From positions 3,906,001 through 3,970,000 of the forward strand of contig NZ_AP025730.1 in NCBI RefSeq assembly GCF_023734135.1: a DNA stretch of 64,000 nt, read 5' to 3'. Positions 37,466-46,871 of this stretch are shown here, piece after piece. Position 1 is the first letter of the stretch. Each line of letters opens with the position of its first letter. This DNA is from Sphaerotilus microaerophilus. GTDB taxonomy: Bacteria > Pseudomonadota > Gammaproteobacteria > Burkholderiales > Burkholderiaceae_C. Both the position numbers and the translations under genes were made by a program. The notes under the pieces are model-generated. The model saw only the letters and a program-made list of their open reading frames with translations, was not told the DNA's origin and searched no databases.

Positions 37466-38602
37466 ATGGACTCCCTGCCCCCGTCCAGCCCCCTGAAACC
37501 CACGCACCGCTCCGGCTGGGCTGCGTGGCTGTTGCCTCAGGACGCCAAGCGCAGGCTGCGCACGGAACAGACCGCCGTCGCGGGGCTGTTCTCGATCGCG
37601 TCGATCGGATTCCTCCAGTACGCGGGTTGGGCCGGCTATGCCAGCCAGCTCGCAGTGCAACTGTGGTCGCTGGTGACCCTGGGTGGCAGCGCCGGGTTCT
37701 TCCTGGCGATCCGCAGCGGTTGGTCTGAGCGCTTCAAGGATCCCTCGCTGACCATCGCACAGATGGTCTATGCGATCAGCGCCTGTGCGATGGCCTACAT
37801 GCACACCGGCCCGGTGCGTGGCGCCCTCGTGACGCTGTTGATGGTGGTGATGATGTTCGGCATGTTCGCGCTGTCCACCCGCAGGGTGTTGGCGGTCGGT
37901 CTGTTCGCGCTGGCGGTGTTCGCGCTGGCGATGACCGTGTCGGCCTACCGGCAACCGCAGGTCGCACCAGCTGCCGTGGAGTGGGGCCACTTCATCATGC
38001 TGGCCTTGGCCATGCCGGCGGTGGCCGTGCTGGCCGAACGCCTGAAGCGGCTGCGGCGGCGGCTGCAGGACCAGAAGCGCGAGCTGCGGCAGGCACTGGA
38101 CGAGATCCATCAGATGGCCACCCACGACAGCCTGACCGGGTTGGTGAACCGGCGCTGCCTGGATGAACTGCTCAAAAAGGAGATTCGCCGCAGCGCCCGC
38201 AGTGGCGCCCGGCTCTGCCTGGCACTGATCGACCTGGACCACTTCAAGCGCATCAATGACCAGCACGGCCACGCCTGCGGTGACGAGGTGCTGCGGGCCT
38301 TCGCGCGCGACGTCGGCCAGAAGGTGCGCATCACCGACGCGCTGGGCCGCTGGGGCGGCGAAGAGTTCGTGTTGCTCATGCCGGACGTGGACCTGCCTCG
38401 CGCCCGAGCCGGCGCAGAACGCCTGCGCCGCGAGCTGGAGCAGTTGGCCATCGTGCACGGCACAACGACGATCCACGTCACCCTGTCGGCCGGCGTGGTC
38501 GAGCTGCAGGATGGCGAGACCGCCGAGGCGCTGGTCAACCGAGCCGACCAGGCACTCTACGAGGCCAAGTCACGCGGCCGCAACACCGTGCTGGCCCGCT
38601 GA
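37466..38602 (+). CDS. Membrane-bound diguanylate cyclase (GGDEF)
   Basis: The 378-residue protein has six or so transmembrane segments (about 38-190), a coiled coil at 190-215 and a GGDEF domain to the end. The active-site loop GGEEF is intact, with an RITD inhibitory site five residues before it. So it should make cyclic di-GMP and be product-inhibited. The N-terminal membrane part resembles MASE-type sensors and its signal is unknown. It stands alone, reading away from the tRNA, and meets a convergent regulator gene. Confidence 0.93.
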   Translation: MDSLPPSSPLKPTHRSGWAAWLLPQDAKRRLRTEQTAVAGLFSIASIGFLQYAGWAGYASQLAVQLWSLVTLGGSAGFFLAIRSGWSERFKDPSLTIAQMVYAISACAMAYMHTGPVRGALVTLLMVVMMFGMFALSTRRVLAVGLFALAVFALAMTVSAYRQPQVAPAAVEWGHFIMLALAMPAVAVLAERLKRLRRRLQDQKRELRQALDEIHQMATHDSLTGLVNRRCLDELLKKEIRRSARSGARLCLALIDLDHFKRINDQHGHACGDEVLRAFARDVGQKVRITDALGRWGGEEFVLLMPDVDLPRARAGAERLRRELEQLAIVHGTTTIHVTLSAGVVELQDGETAEALVNRADQALYEAKSRGRNTVLAR

Positions 38603-38622
38603 CGCGGCGCACCAGCGCCGCG
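38603..38622. terminator. GC-rich hairpin between convergent genes
   Basis: CGCGGCG and CGCCGCG form a 7-bp stem with a 6-nt loop right after the cyclase stop. There is no T-tract, so the terminator role is weakly supported. Confidence 0.3.
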
Positions 38623-38646
38623 CCACACGCCCGGCATCGGGCATCG

Positions 38647-39402
38647 TCAGGCGTGGAAGCAGCCCGGCCCAGACGGACGCGCCAGAGCGGCTGTACCGCC
38701 CCGGTGTGCATAGGTAGCGGCAGCCGAGAGCGTCCAGCCCGGCTCGAACATGCGCGGATCGAGCCGCACGCGGCGCCCGCCGTCACGCACCAGGTCACCC
38801 TGGCGCCGCATGGCCGACAGCACGCGCGAGACGGTCTCCTCGGCGGTATCGGTCAGCGCGGCAATGTCAACCAACGTCGGCTGCTCACAGCTGGGAGTCG
38901 CGGCACGCCAGGGGCTCAGGCCCGCACCGCCGCGCGAGCCCTGCGACAGCAGCACCAGCAGGCGCCGCACGCGCTCGGGCACCGGCCCGCTGCGTAGCTC
39001 GGCCAGCTCGGCGGCGCGCTCCTGTTGGGTGATCAGGCTGCGCATCAACAGGTCACGCCAGGCGGCATCGTCCAGGTGTGGCAGCGGCGCAAGCACGCAG
39101 GCGACGATCGCCCGCGCGGTGTACATGGCCGGCCGGCCCCGCAGGGATTCGAGGCCGATCAGGCTGCCGGGTAGCGCCAGCAACACCGGAGCAGCCCGTT
39201 CGGCAACGGGGTCAAGCCGCAGCGCGCCGCTGATGAGCATGCGCGGCACCGGCTGTTCAGCGCCGGGCTGGATGGCAGCACCGCGCAGCAGGTGCTCGGC
39301 TTGCTCGATGGCGCTGGCTGCTGCGCGGCGGGCGTAGCGATTGGATTCACCGCAGTCCGCGTGCGGAGCAGCGCCCGGATATGGCAAGGAAGTCAAAGAC
39401 AT
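38647..39402 (-). CDS. Crp/Fnr-family transcription regulator
   Basis: The 251-residue protein has a cyclic nucleotide-binding-type domain (about 30-130), then a Crp-type winged helix with TLVDIAALTDTAEETVSRVLSAMRRQGDLV as the recognition region. The four cysteines of an FNR iron-sulfur cluster are not seen, so it is not a classical oxygen sensor. I choose the ATG at 39402 (MSLTSLPYPG) over a longer in-frame start because the extra N-terminus has no family similarity. Target genes are unknown; about 220 bp without a gene precede it. Confidence 0.82.
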   Translation of the reverse strand: MSLTSLPYPGAAPHADCGESNRYARRAAASAIEQAEHLLRGAAIQPGAEQPVPRMLISGALRLDPVAERAAPVLLALPGSLIGLESLRGRPAMYTARAIVACVLAPLPHLDDAAWRDLLMRSLITQQERAAELAELRSGPVPERVRRLLVLLSQGSRGGAGLSPWRAATPSCEQPTLVDIAALTDTAEETVSRVLSAMRRQGDLVRDGGRRVRLDPRMFEPGWTLSAAATYAHRGGTAALARPSGPGCFHA

Positions 39403-39622
39403 GGTCACTCTCTGCACGGACCAGGGCGTGGCGGTGCGCGGCGCGCGCAGGGCCAGCGTGGGGTGGTGGCGCAGGGCGTCGCGCGAAACATCACCTGGGG
39501 CACAGCCCCGGTGAGATCGCCAGACGGCACGCCGGTCCGGCATTCAGGTCAGGTTGGATCTCGGCCCAGCGGCGGTGGCGCCTGACAGGCATCCCCTAGC
39601 GGGGCGGACGAAGCAGCAGCGG

Positions 39623-40012
39623 TCAGCCCGGTGCCGGGGGTGCACGCGAGGGCAGCAGCGCCCAAGCGACCTGCGCAAGGCACGCATCCGCCGAAGCGGG
39701 CGGCGGCGGCGAGCGATGCTCGACGACCGCCATGCCGGCTGCACCGGGCGAGGACGGCAGCGGCGCAGCACCAAAGGCCGGCACACAGTAGCCGCAGGCA
39801 CGCAACTCGCCAAGCCAGTCGGCCGGCTCGGCATCACCAGCCGCCGCCCCATGGTCGACGGACGCCGAGGGGGCCACTGCCGAACAGATGTCGACCCACT
39901 CGATGGCCTCGGCGCGGGCGAGCGCATGGGACACCGTCGGCGCAAACGCAGCGAACCACATCGCCAAGAGGGCGATCCAGTGGGGCAGTCGATAACGGCG
40001 CAGGAGGTGCAC
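39623..40012 (-). CDS. DUF2946 family protein
   Basis: The product of about 129 residues has a hydrophobic start (LPHWIALLAMWFAAFAPTVSHAL) followed by ICSAVAP and a C-x2-C pair in ACGYCVPAF, as in DUF2946 proteins, which are membrane or exported and often lie near copper-related genes. No metal-related gene is adjacent here. Its start is uncertain: GTG at 40012 is chosen because it places the hydrophobic segment at the N-terminus. The function is not known. Confidence 0.6.
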   Translation of the reverse strand: MHLLRRYRLPHWIALLAMWFAAFAPTVSHALARAEAIEWVDICSAVAPSASVDHGAAAGDAEPADWLGELRACGYCVPAFGAAPLPSSPGAAGMAVVEHRSPPPPASADACLAQVAWALLPSRAPPAPG

Positions 40013-40112
40013 GACAGTCAATGTGAGATCGGGGGTGCCGCCGCAGTGTAGTGCTTGGCTCGACAGGCCGGTCAGGCCAGGAACTGAGCCGTGGCGCACC
40101 TGCATGCGCAGA

Positions 40113-40937
40113 TCAGATCGGCGACGGCTCGTCACGCGACTGCCGCTGTGCAACCACCGTCGAGGCGCTGCCGACCTGGCGGCGGAGCTTCCAGGCCGGA
40201 CCGATCAGGCGCATGCCGCGCACACGCTTGACCGCCTGCAGCACGTAGACCGACCCGAGCACCGGCCACCAGCGCGCGCCGGTGTCTTCCACCCAGGCGC
40301 TGCGATCGAGCAGCCGCGCGGATGCAAACGGCGGCCGGTAGCAGCCGAACTGCCCTTGCTCGATCTCGAAGCCCAGCAGGCGGATCCAGTCGCGCAGCCG
40401 GCGCCAGCCGATCAAATCGCCCGCGACGGGCAGCCGCGTGTCGCCGCGCCCCAGGCGCTGCAGCAGCGGGGCCGCGCGGTGCTGCAGCCCCAGCAGGCTG
40501 GCCGGGTTGAAGCCGATCACCACCACACGGCCCTCGGGCATCAGCACGCGTTCGACCTCACGCAGCGTGTGGTGCGCATCCTGGGCACGCTCCAGCGTGT
40601 GCGGCAGCACCACCAGGTCCAGGCTCTGCGAGGGAAAGGGCAGGGCCTCGAAGTCGGCCAGCACGCTCAGCGGCAACACGCCCGTCGACAACGGCAGCAC
40701 ACTGCCCGGGCCACCCGTTGTACCCTCGCCCGCGGCCGAACGCTCCAGCAGCCAGCGATGCGGCATGCGGTTGGCACGCAGGCCCTGCACTGCAGGCCAG
40801 CCGACCTGCAGGGCGTGGAAGCCGAACAGGTCCGCCACGATGCGGTCCAGCTGGGCCTGCTCCCACTCGCGCACGCAGCGGCCGTAAGGGGTCTCCAGCC
40901 AGGGGTCGATCTCTATAATCCAGCGACTGAACGTCAT
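40113..40937 (-). CDS. SAM-dependent methyltransferase next to gloB
   Basis: The 274-residue protein begins MTFSRWIIEIDPWLETPYG and has a class I methyltransferase core: LPFPSQSLDLVVLPHTLE, then LMPEGRVVVIGFNPASLLG. The glycine-rich first motif is degenerate. It belongs to the family commonly encoded divergently beside gloB in betaproteobacteria; the substrate is unknown. Its start codon (40935-40937 on the other strand) overlaps the gloB ATG by two bases, leaving no intergenic space. Confidence 0.8.
   Translation of the reverse strand: MTFSRWIIEIDPWLETPYGRCVREWEQAQLDRIVADLFGFHALQVGWPAVQGLRANRMPHRWLLERSAAGEGTTGGPGSVLPLSTGVLPLSVLADFEALPFPSQSLDLVVLPHTLERAQDAHHTLREVERVLMPEGRVVVIGFNPASLLGLQHRAAPLLQRLGRGDTRLPVAGDLIGWRRLRDWIRLLGFEIEQGQFGCYRPPFASARLLDRSAWVEDTGARWWPVLGSVYVLQAVKRVRGMRLIGPAWKLRRQVGSASTVVAQRQSRDEPSPI
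40914..40919 (+). promoter_or_regulatory. Possible -10 box of gloB
   Basis: TATAAT lies 16 bp before the gloB ATG, inside the first codons of the opposite methyltransferase gene. No good -35 is seen. It would give a leader of about 10 nt. Confidence 0.45.
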
Positions 40938-41721
40938 GAATGTCGTAGCACTGCCCGCCTTCACCGACAACTACATCTGGCTCATCCACGACGGCCGACG
41001 TGCCGTGGTGGTCGACCCAGGCGAAGCCGCGCCCGTCGTCGCGGCCCTGGCGCGGGAAGCGCTCGGACTGGCTGGCATTCTAGTGACGCACCACCACGGT
41101 GACCACGTTGGCGGCGTGGCGGACCTGCTGGCGCACTTCGGGCCGCAGCCCATCTGGGGGCCACGCCACGAGCGCATCGCCTTCGATGCCGGTGCGCCGG
41201 TGACCCCCGTGGGCCAGGGCGACGTGATCGGGCTGCTCGGCGCCGAGGTGCAGGTGATCGACACCCCCGGCCACACTGCTGGACACGTCAGCTATCACCT
41301 GCGCGTGCCCGGCGAGCAGGATGCACTTTTTTGTGGCGACACGCTGTTCAGCGCGGGTTGCGGCCGGCTCTTCGAAGGCACCGCAGCGCAGATGGCCCAA
41401 TCGCTGGCCCGGCTGAGCTCGCTGCCCGGCGGCACCCAGGTCTGCTGCGCCCACGAATACACCCTCGCCAACCTGCGCTTTGCTGCCGCCGTCGAGCCCG
41501 ACAACGCGGCCGTGCTGCAGCATCAGGCCCGCTGTGAGGCACTGCGGACCCAGGGCCAGCCGACGCTGCCGAGCACGCTGGGACTGGAACTGCAGATCAA
41601 CCCCTTTCTGCGCTGCCGTGAGCCTGCGGTGCAAGCCACCGCCGCAGCGCGCGGAGCCGACGCGACCGACCCGGTGGCGGTGCTGGCCGCCCTTCGATCC
41701 TGGAAAAACGAGTTCCGATGA
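40936..41721 (+). CDS. gloB: Hydroxyacylglutathione hydrolase (glyoxalase II)
   Basis: The 261-residue enzyme hydrolyses S-D-lactoylglutathione, the second step of methylglyoxal detoxification in the cytoplasm. THHHGDHVGG at 51-60 is the metal-binding motif of the metallo-beta-lactamase fold; TPGHTAGHVSYHL, FCGDTLFSAGCGR and CAHEYTLANLRFA are further glyoxalase II hallmarks. The length is usual. Its stop overlaps an ATG of the following transglycosylase gene. Confidence 0.96.
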   Translation: MNVVALPAFTDNYIWLIHDGRRAVVVDPGEAAPVVAALAREALGLAGILVTHHHGDHVGGVADLLAHFGPQPIWGPRHERIAFDAGAPVTPVGQGDVIGLLGAEVQVIDTPGHTAGHVSYHLRVPGEQDALFCGDTLFSAGCGRLFEGTAAQMAQSLARLSSLPGGTQVCCAHEYTLANLRFAAAVEPDNAAVLQHQARCEALRTQGQPTLPSTLGLELQINPFLRCREPAVQATAAARGADATDPVAVLAALRSWKNEFR

Positions 41722-43574
41722 CCCCTCCCCTGCCCCGATCCTGCCCCCGCCTGGCCCCGGTTGACGACGCCATGGCCACAAACCAGCACCGCACTCAGGC
41801 GAGCGGCACCCTCGGGACCTCTGCGTGGCTGGCCCTGGCCATCGCCACGCTGAGTGGCTGCGCCAGCTTGGATGGAAACGGTTTCTCGCCCCTGCAGCCG
41901 CCGCCGCAGGTCACCACGGTGCCAACCCGCAGCCCGGCAGATGGCCGCGCCGATGCCGCTGCCCCGGCAGGCACGACCACGTTGGCCACGCCTGCCGCCG
42001 TCCCGAACGCCAAGGACGCCAGGGATGCCAGCACTGCCAGCGTCGCCGCGGCCACCGCACCGGGCACGCCCGTCCCCGTGCAGGAAGGGCCCCTCGCCCC
42101 GGTGCCGGGCATCACGGCACCTGCTGCCCATGCCCCCACAGCCGCCGCCGCGGCCAGCGACGCGGGCGTTGACGTGGCCGGCCCGCCCAGCGATCCACTC
42201 GAACCCGAGGCTCCGGTTCAGCTCGACCCCGCTACCACCCACGCCGACCTCTGGGCGCGCATTCGCCGCGGCTTCGGCATGCCCCCGCTCGACAGCGACC
42301 TGGTGCGCGAGCACGAGCGCTGGTATGCCAGCCGGCCCGACTACGTGCAGCGCATGACCGAGCGCGGCTCGCGCTACCTCTTCCACATCGTTGCCGAGGT
42401 CGAGCGCCGCAAGATGCCGCTGGAGCTGGCGCTGCTGCCCTTCATCGAGAGCGCCTTCAACCCCACCGCGATCTCCACCGCCCGCGCCTCGGGCATGTGG
42501 CAGTTCATGCCGGGAACGGGGCGCGACTACGACCTGAAGCAGAACCTGTTCCGCGATGACCGCCGCGACGTGCTCGCCTCCACCCGCGCCGCACTGGACT
42601 ACCTCGGGCGCCTGCACGGCATGTTCGGCGACTGGCAGCTCGCCCTGGCGGCCTACAACTGGGGCGAGGGCAACGTGAAAAAGGCCCTCGCGCGCAACGA
42701 GAAGGCCGGCCTGCCCACCGACTACGCCAGCCTGTCGATGCCGGCCGAAACCCGCCACTACGTGCCCAAGCTGCTGGCGGTGAAGCACATCGTGGCCGAC
42801 CCGAAGGCGTTTGGCCTGTCCCTGCCCGAGGTCCAGAACCACCCCTACTTCCTGAGCGTGCCGATCCAGCGCGACATCGACGTGGCCCTGGCCGCACGGC
42901 TGGCCGGACTCAGCGTCGATGAGTTCCGCAACCTCAACCCGCAGCACAGCAAGCCGGTGATCCTCGCGGCCGGCACGCCGCAGGTGCTGCTGCCCTTCGA
43001 CAATGCCGACCGCTTCGTGCAGCAGCTGAAGCAGCACCGTGGCCAGTTCGCCAGCTGGACCGCCTGGGTGGTGCCCAAGACCATGCGCCCGGCCGAGGCG
43101 GCCCGCCAGACGGGCATGTCAGAGGCCACGCTGCGCGAGGTCAACCGCATTCCGCCGCGCATGCTGGTCAAGGCCGGCTCCGCCTTGCTGGTGCCGCGCT
43201 CCGAGCGTCGGGTGGCTGACGTGCCCGAGGCCCTGGCCGACAACGGTCAGATGGCCCTGGCACCCGACCTGCCGCCGATGCGCAAGGTCAGCCTCAAGGC
43301 ACGCAAGGGCGATACCGTGGCGAGCCTGGCGCGGCGCTACCGCGTCAGCCCAGCCCAGTTCGCACAGTGGAACCAGGTGGGCACCAGCAGCGCACTGAAG
43401 GCCGGCCAGGCGCTGGTGGTCTACCAGCCCAACAAGGTCAAGGCCAAGGCCCGCGCCGGCGCGGCGCCGCAGCGCAAGGTCGCTCGCCCCTCCTCCGCCG
43501 CGGGCCCGCAGGCCGGTAGCGTGGCCAAGCGCAGCCGGAGCAACGTGAAGGTCGCCCGCCGCGCGGACGATTGA
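41718..43574 (+). CDS. mltD: Membrane-bound lytic murein transglycosylase D (LysM)
   Basis: The product is a lipoprotein: ALAIATLSGC is a lipobox. After an Ala/Pro/Thr-rich linker (to about 170) comes a transglycosylase SLT domain with ESAFNPTAIS (catalytic Glu244) and SGMWQFMPGTGRDY, followed by LysM-type repeats, the last being KARKGDTVASLARRYRVSPAQFAQWN. It cleaves peptidoglycan at the outer membrane. The ATG at 41718 overlaps the gloB stop; ATG 41772 gives a shorter, more usual signal peptide. A Lys/Arg-rich tail ends the protein. The gloB-mltD order is common in the group. Confidence 0.92.
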   Translation: MTPPLPRSCPRLAPVDDAMATNQHRTQASGTLGTSAWLALAIATLSGCASLDGNGFSPLQPPPQVTTVPTRSPADGRADAAAPAGTTTLATPAAVPNAKDARDASTASVAAATAPGTPVPVQEGPLAPVPGITAPAAHAPTAAAAASDAGVDVAGPPSDPLEPEAPVQLDPATTHADLWARIRRGFGMPPLDSDLVREHERWYASRPDYVQRMTERGSRYLFHIVAEVERRKMPLELALLPFIESAFNPTAISTARASGMWQFMPGTGRDYDLKQNLFRDDRRDVLASTRAALDYLGRLHGMFGDWQLALAAYNWGEGNVKKALARNEKAGLPTDYASLSMPAETRHYVPKLLAVKHIVADPKAFGLSLPEVQNHPYFLSVPIQRDIDVALAARLAGLSVDEFRNLNPQHSKPVILAAGTPQVLLPFDNADRFVQQLKQHRGQFASWTAWVVPKTMRPAEAARQTGMSEATLREVNRIPPRMLVKAGSALLVPRSERRVADVPEALADNGQMALAPDLPPMRKVSLKARKGDTVASLARRYRVSPAQFAQWNQVGTSSALKAGQALVVYQPNKVKAKARAGAAPQRKVARPSSAAGPQAGSVAKRSRSNVKVARRADD

Positions 43575-43657
43575 CGGGCGGGGCTGTGGCGCCGCGCTCA
43601 CCCGGACGGGCGGCTCAGGCGGCGGAACCGTGGCGGCCTGCTGCGGTGGCGTGGTGA

Positions 43658-44281
43658 TCAGCGCCGGTCGACCAGTGCGTGGGCAATGGTGCCCAGGTCG
43701 ACGTATTCCAGCTCGCTGCCGATCGGCACGCCGCGCGCCAGGCGTGTGACCCGCACGCCAGCCTTCTGGAGCGCCTGCGCGATGACGTGCGCCGTCACCT
43801 CGCCCTCGGCGGTGAAGTTGGTGGCGACGATGACCTCCTGCACCGTGCCGTCGCCCACACGCTCCAGCAGCACCGGCAGGCCGATGTCGTGCGCCCCGAT
43901 GCCGTCCAGCGGGCTGAGCTTGCCCATCAGCACGAAGTACAGGCCCTTGTAGCTGCCGGTGCGCTCCACTGCCGCCTGGTCGGCTGGCGTCTCGATGACG
44001 CAGAGCTGGCGCGCGTCGCGCAGCGGATCCAGGCAGGTGGTGCACACCGGCTGCTCAGTGAAGGTGTGGCAGCGCTCGCAGTGACGCACCTGGTGGACCG
44101 CTTCGTCGAGCGCATGGGCCAGCTGCAGCGCGCCATCCCGGTCATGCTGCAGCAGGTGGTAGGCCATGCGCTGGGCGGACTTGACGCCCACGCCGGGCAG
44201 GCGCCGCAGCGCCTCGATCAGGCGGCCCAGCGCATCGGCCGGACGCGCTGGCGGTTCGGCATGGCGTGCCCCGCTGGCCAC
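43658..44281 (-). CDS. recR: Recombination protein RecR
   Basis: The 207-residue protein has the helix-hairpin-helix [20 protein letters not shown], a zinc finger CERCHTF...CTTC, and a TOPRIM domain with VIETPAD. RecR works with RecO and RecF to load RecA at gaps. It follows ybaB and dnaX in the usual order; the gap to ybaB is 19 bp. Confidence 0.97.
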   Translation of the reverse strand: MASGARHAEPPARPADALGRLIEALRRLPGVGVKSAQRMAYHLLQHDRDGALQLAHALDEAVHQVRHCERCHTFTEQPVCTTCLDPLRDARQLCVIETPADQAAVERTGSYKGLYFVLMGKLSPLDGIGAHDIGLPVLLERVGDGTVQEVIVATNFTAEGEVTAHVIAQALQKAGVRVTRLARGVPIGSELEYVDLGTIAHALVDRR

Positions 44282-44300
44282 GGTCGCTGCCCGCCGCGGA

Positions 44301-44627
44301 TCAGAACGGGAACTTCATGCCCGGCGGCAGCGGCATGCCGGCGGTCAGCTTGCCCATCTTTTCCTGGCTGACCGTCTCGGCGCGGCGGATCGCGTCGTTG
44401 AAGGCGGCGGCCACCAGGTCTTCCAGCATGTCCTTGTCGTCGGCCAGCAAGCTGGGGTCGATCGCGACGCGCTTGACGTCGTGCTTGCAGGTCATCGTGA
44501 CCTTGACCAGGCCGGCGCCGGACTGGCCTTCCACCTCGACGTTGGCCAGTTCGTCCTGCGCCTTTTTGAGGTTGTCCTGCATCGCCTGCGCCTGTTTCAT
44601 CAGGCCGGCCAGTTGTCCTTTGAGCAT
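44301..44627 (-). CDS. ybaB: YbaB/EbfC nucleoid-associated protein
   Basis: The 108-residue protein starts [27 protein letters not shown] and ends [17 protein letters not shown], both typical. It is a dimeric DNA-binding protein. Position between dnaX and recR is conserved across bacteria. Confidence 0.96.
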   Translation of the reverse strand: MLKGQLAGLMKQAQAMQDNLKKAQDELANVEVEGQSGAGLVKVTMTCKHDVKRVAIDPSLLADDKDMLEDLVAAAFNDAIRRAETVSQEKMGKLTAGMPLPPGMKFPF

Positions 44628-44668
44628 GGGTGTCCTTTCGGGATGGGTTCGGAAATGGGAAAGAGCGT

Positions 44669-46756
44669 TCAGGCGGGGCGGATCGAGCCGGGCACGATGC
44701 GCGCCCCCGCGAAACGTGCGAGCAGCTCGGTCACGAGCGGATCATTGCGGATGATCGACTCGGCCTCCTCCTGCGCGTAGGCCTTGGCGGCGGCGTCGCG
44801 GCGGGCCGCGCTGTCGCTCACCACGCCGGCGACGATGTCCAGTGCGGCCGGCCGGCCCAGCAGTTCGGAGAGCGCCTCCTGCAGCCGGTCGCGGTGGCTG
44901 CCCTGGCGCAGCGACTCGCGCTCCACCCGCAGGGTCCAGCGCGGCGGGTCGGCTTGCTCGTCGATGGCGATGCACTGGGCCTGCCAGGCCAGCTCGCGCA
45001 CCAGCCCGAACAGCACATTGCGCTCGAACCACTGCTCGCAGCAGGCCAGCCAGCGGTCGGTGCAGGCGACGTGGACGGGGTCGACCTCGGCGCCGCTCAC
45101 CGGGCCGCTCACCGGGCCGCTCACTGGGCCGGTCACCGGGCCGGGCGCCGGCATCGACGCCGCAGAGACCTCGGCGTCGTCGGCCAGCCGCGCTGGCGCC
45201 GCCGTGGCGCCAGGCGAGCGAGCCGGGAGGCTGGTGTCCTCCTCGTCCCAGTCTGCCCAGGGCGGCACCGAGCTGCTGTCTGCCGCCGGGGCACTCACTG
45301 GCCGGATCACAGGCGCGGGTGCAGGCCGAGCAGCCGCCGCGGGCACGGGCCGTGGCGACGCTGCCGCCTCAGGCACCGGCATGGCCACGGGAGCAGGTGC
45401 GGGAACAGGCGTGGAAACAGGCGCAGGCACCCGGTAGGCCGGACGGGCTGCGACCGGGCTCTGGACCACCGGCGCCGGGGACACCGGCACCGCCACGCAG
45501 GCGCTGGGCAGGGCCGGCCGGCGCAGATCCTGGCTGACCGCCGCCGGGGTGGGCGCAGGCTTCGCCGCTGCAGGTGCAACAGCCGCCGCCGGTGCGGGGG
45601 CGGGTGAAGGCATCGCCGCCACATCGCGCGATGCCTTCGGCAAGCCAGCCCCATCGCCGAACGGCTTGAAGGCCAGCAGGCGCAGCAGCACCATCACCAG
45701 GCCGCTGTACTCGTCGGGCGCCAGCGCCAGCTCGGCACGGCCGTGCAGGGCCACGCTGTAGATGAGCTGGGTCTCGTCAGGCGCCAGCAGGCCGGCCACG
45801 CGCTGCACGGTGGCGGCATCGGGGTCGAGCGGATCGACCGCCGACGGCACCGCCTGCAGCACGGCCATTTGCTGCGCCAGCGTGGCCAGCTCCTCCAGCG
45901 TGCCGGCGGCCGACAGGCCCAGTGCACGCAACTCGTCGGCGGTGCGCACCAGCGCCACGCCGTCCCCGGCGGCCACCGCCTCCAGGATGCGCACCACATG
46001 GCCGCGGTCCACCGCGCCCAGCATCTGGCGGATCGCGCCCTCCTCCAGCCGGCCGGCGCCGAAGGCGATCGCCTGGTCGGTGAGCGACAGCGCATCGCGC
46101 ATGGAGCCGCGTGCGGCCCGTGCCAGCAGGCGCAGCGAGCCGGCATCGGCCTCGATGGCCTCGGCCGCCAGCACCGTCTGCAGGTGCTCGAACACCGTCT
46201 CGGGCGCCATCGGCCGCAGGTTGAACTGCAGGCAGCGGCTGAGCACCGTGACCGGCACCTTCTGCGGGTCGGTGGTGGCCAGGACGAACTTCAGGTACTC
46301 GGGCGGCTCTTCCAGCGTCTTCAACATGGCGTTGAAGGCCGTCGTGGTGAGCATGTGCACTTCATCGATCATGTAGACCTTGAAGCGGCCCACCACCGGC
46401 TTGTAGACCGCCTGGTCCAGCAGCTGGCTGATCTCGTCGACGCCGCGGTTGGAGGCCGCGTCCAGCTCGACATAGTCGACGTAGCGGCCCGCATCGATGT
46501 CGCGGCAGGCCGGGCAGACCCCGCAGGGCTGGGCGGTGATGCCGCCATTGCCGTCCACGCCGGTGCAGTTCAGGCTCTTGGCGAGGATGCGCGAGACGGT
46601 GGTCTTGCCCACGCCGCGCGTGCCGGTGAACAGGTAGGCATGGTGCAGGCGCTGGTGCGTCAGCGCATTGCCCAGGGCCTGCACCACGTGCTCCTGCCCG
46701 ACCATCTCGGCAAAGCTGCGCGGCCGGTACTTGCGGGCGAGAACGAGGTAGCTCAT
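44669..46756 (-). CDS. dnaX: DNA polymerase III subunit gamma/tau
   Basis: The 695-residue clamp-loader ATPase has Walker [10 protein letters not shown] at 45-53, a four-Cys zinc module (CTG...CGVCPACRD), and Walker B MIDEVHML. The C-terminal tau part is long, with a Pro/Ala-rich linker (about 390-530) containing a short GPVS repeat, then the helical domain that binds the polymerase. No slippery A-tract for a programmed frameshift is seen, so a separate gamma is not expected. It heads dnaX-ybaB-recR. Confidence 0.97.
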   Translation of the reverse strand: MSYLVLARKYRPRSFAEMVGQEHVVQALGNALTHQRLHHAYLFTGTRGVGKTTVSRILAKSLNCTGVDGNGGITAQPCGVCPACRDIDAGRYVDYVELDAASNRGVDEISQLLDQAVYKPVVGRFKVYMIDEVHMLTTTAFNAMLKTLEEPPEYLKFVLATTDPQKVPVTVLSRCLQFNLRPMAPETVFEHLQTVLAAEAIEADAGSLRLLARAARGSMRDALSLTDQAIAFGAGRLEEGAIRQMLGAVDRGHVVRILEAVAAGDGVALVRTADELRALGLSAAGTLEELATLAQQMAVLQAVPSAVDPLDPDAATVQRVAGLLAPDETQLIYSVALHGRAELALAPDEYSGLVMVLLRLLAFKPFGDGAGLPKASRDVAAMPSPAPAPAAAVAPAAAKPAPTPAAVSQDLRRPALPSACVAVPVSPAPVVQSPVAARPAYRVPAPVSTPVPAPAPVAMPVPEAAASPRPVPAAAARPAPAPVIRPVSAPAADSSSVPPWADWDEEDTSLPARSPGATAAPARLADDAEVSAASMPAPGPVTGPVSGPVSGPVSGAEVDPVHVACTDRWLACCEQWFERNVLFGLVRELAWQAQCIAIDEQADPPRWTLRVERESLRQGSHRDRLQEALSELLGRPAALDIVAGVVSDSAARRDAAAKAYAQEEAESIIRNDPLVTELLARFAGARIVPGSIRPA
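45094..45141 (-). repeat. Four 12-bp tandem units in the dnaX linker
   Basis: Four near-identical 12-bp units encode [14 protein letters not shown]. They are in phase, so changes in copy number only lengthen or shorten the tau linker by four residues. Confidence 0.85.
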
Positions 46757-46857
46757 GGGGGCGCGATTCTACGGGTCGACCTACGGGTCGGCCCACGGGC
46801 TGGATCCGCTCACACCGTGACATCACGACCGGTGCGCCACGGGAGCGCCGCGTCTCC

Positions 46858-46863
46858 GATAAT
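46858..46863 (+). promoter_or_regulatory. Possible -10 box of the PurM-like gene
   Basis: GATAAT ends 8 bp before the ATG at 46872, so transcription would begin at or next to the start codon, giving a leaderless message. No convincing -35 was found. Confidence 0.4.
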
Positions 46864-46871
46864 CGCGAGCT

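Noticed and set aside
38647..39402. Oxygen-sensing FNR
   Set aside because: The cysteines needed for the iron-sulfur cluster are not present, so only a general Crp/Fnr family call is justified.
46757..46871. Signal recognition particle RNA upstream of dnaX
   Set aside because: The short gap has no sequence that folds like 4.5S RNA; it only has a CTACGGGTCG-type short direct repeat.
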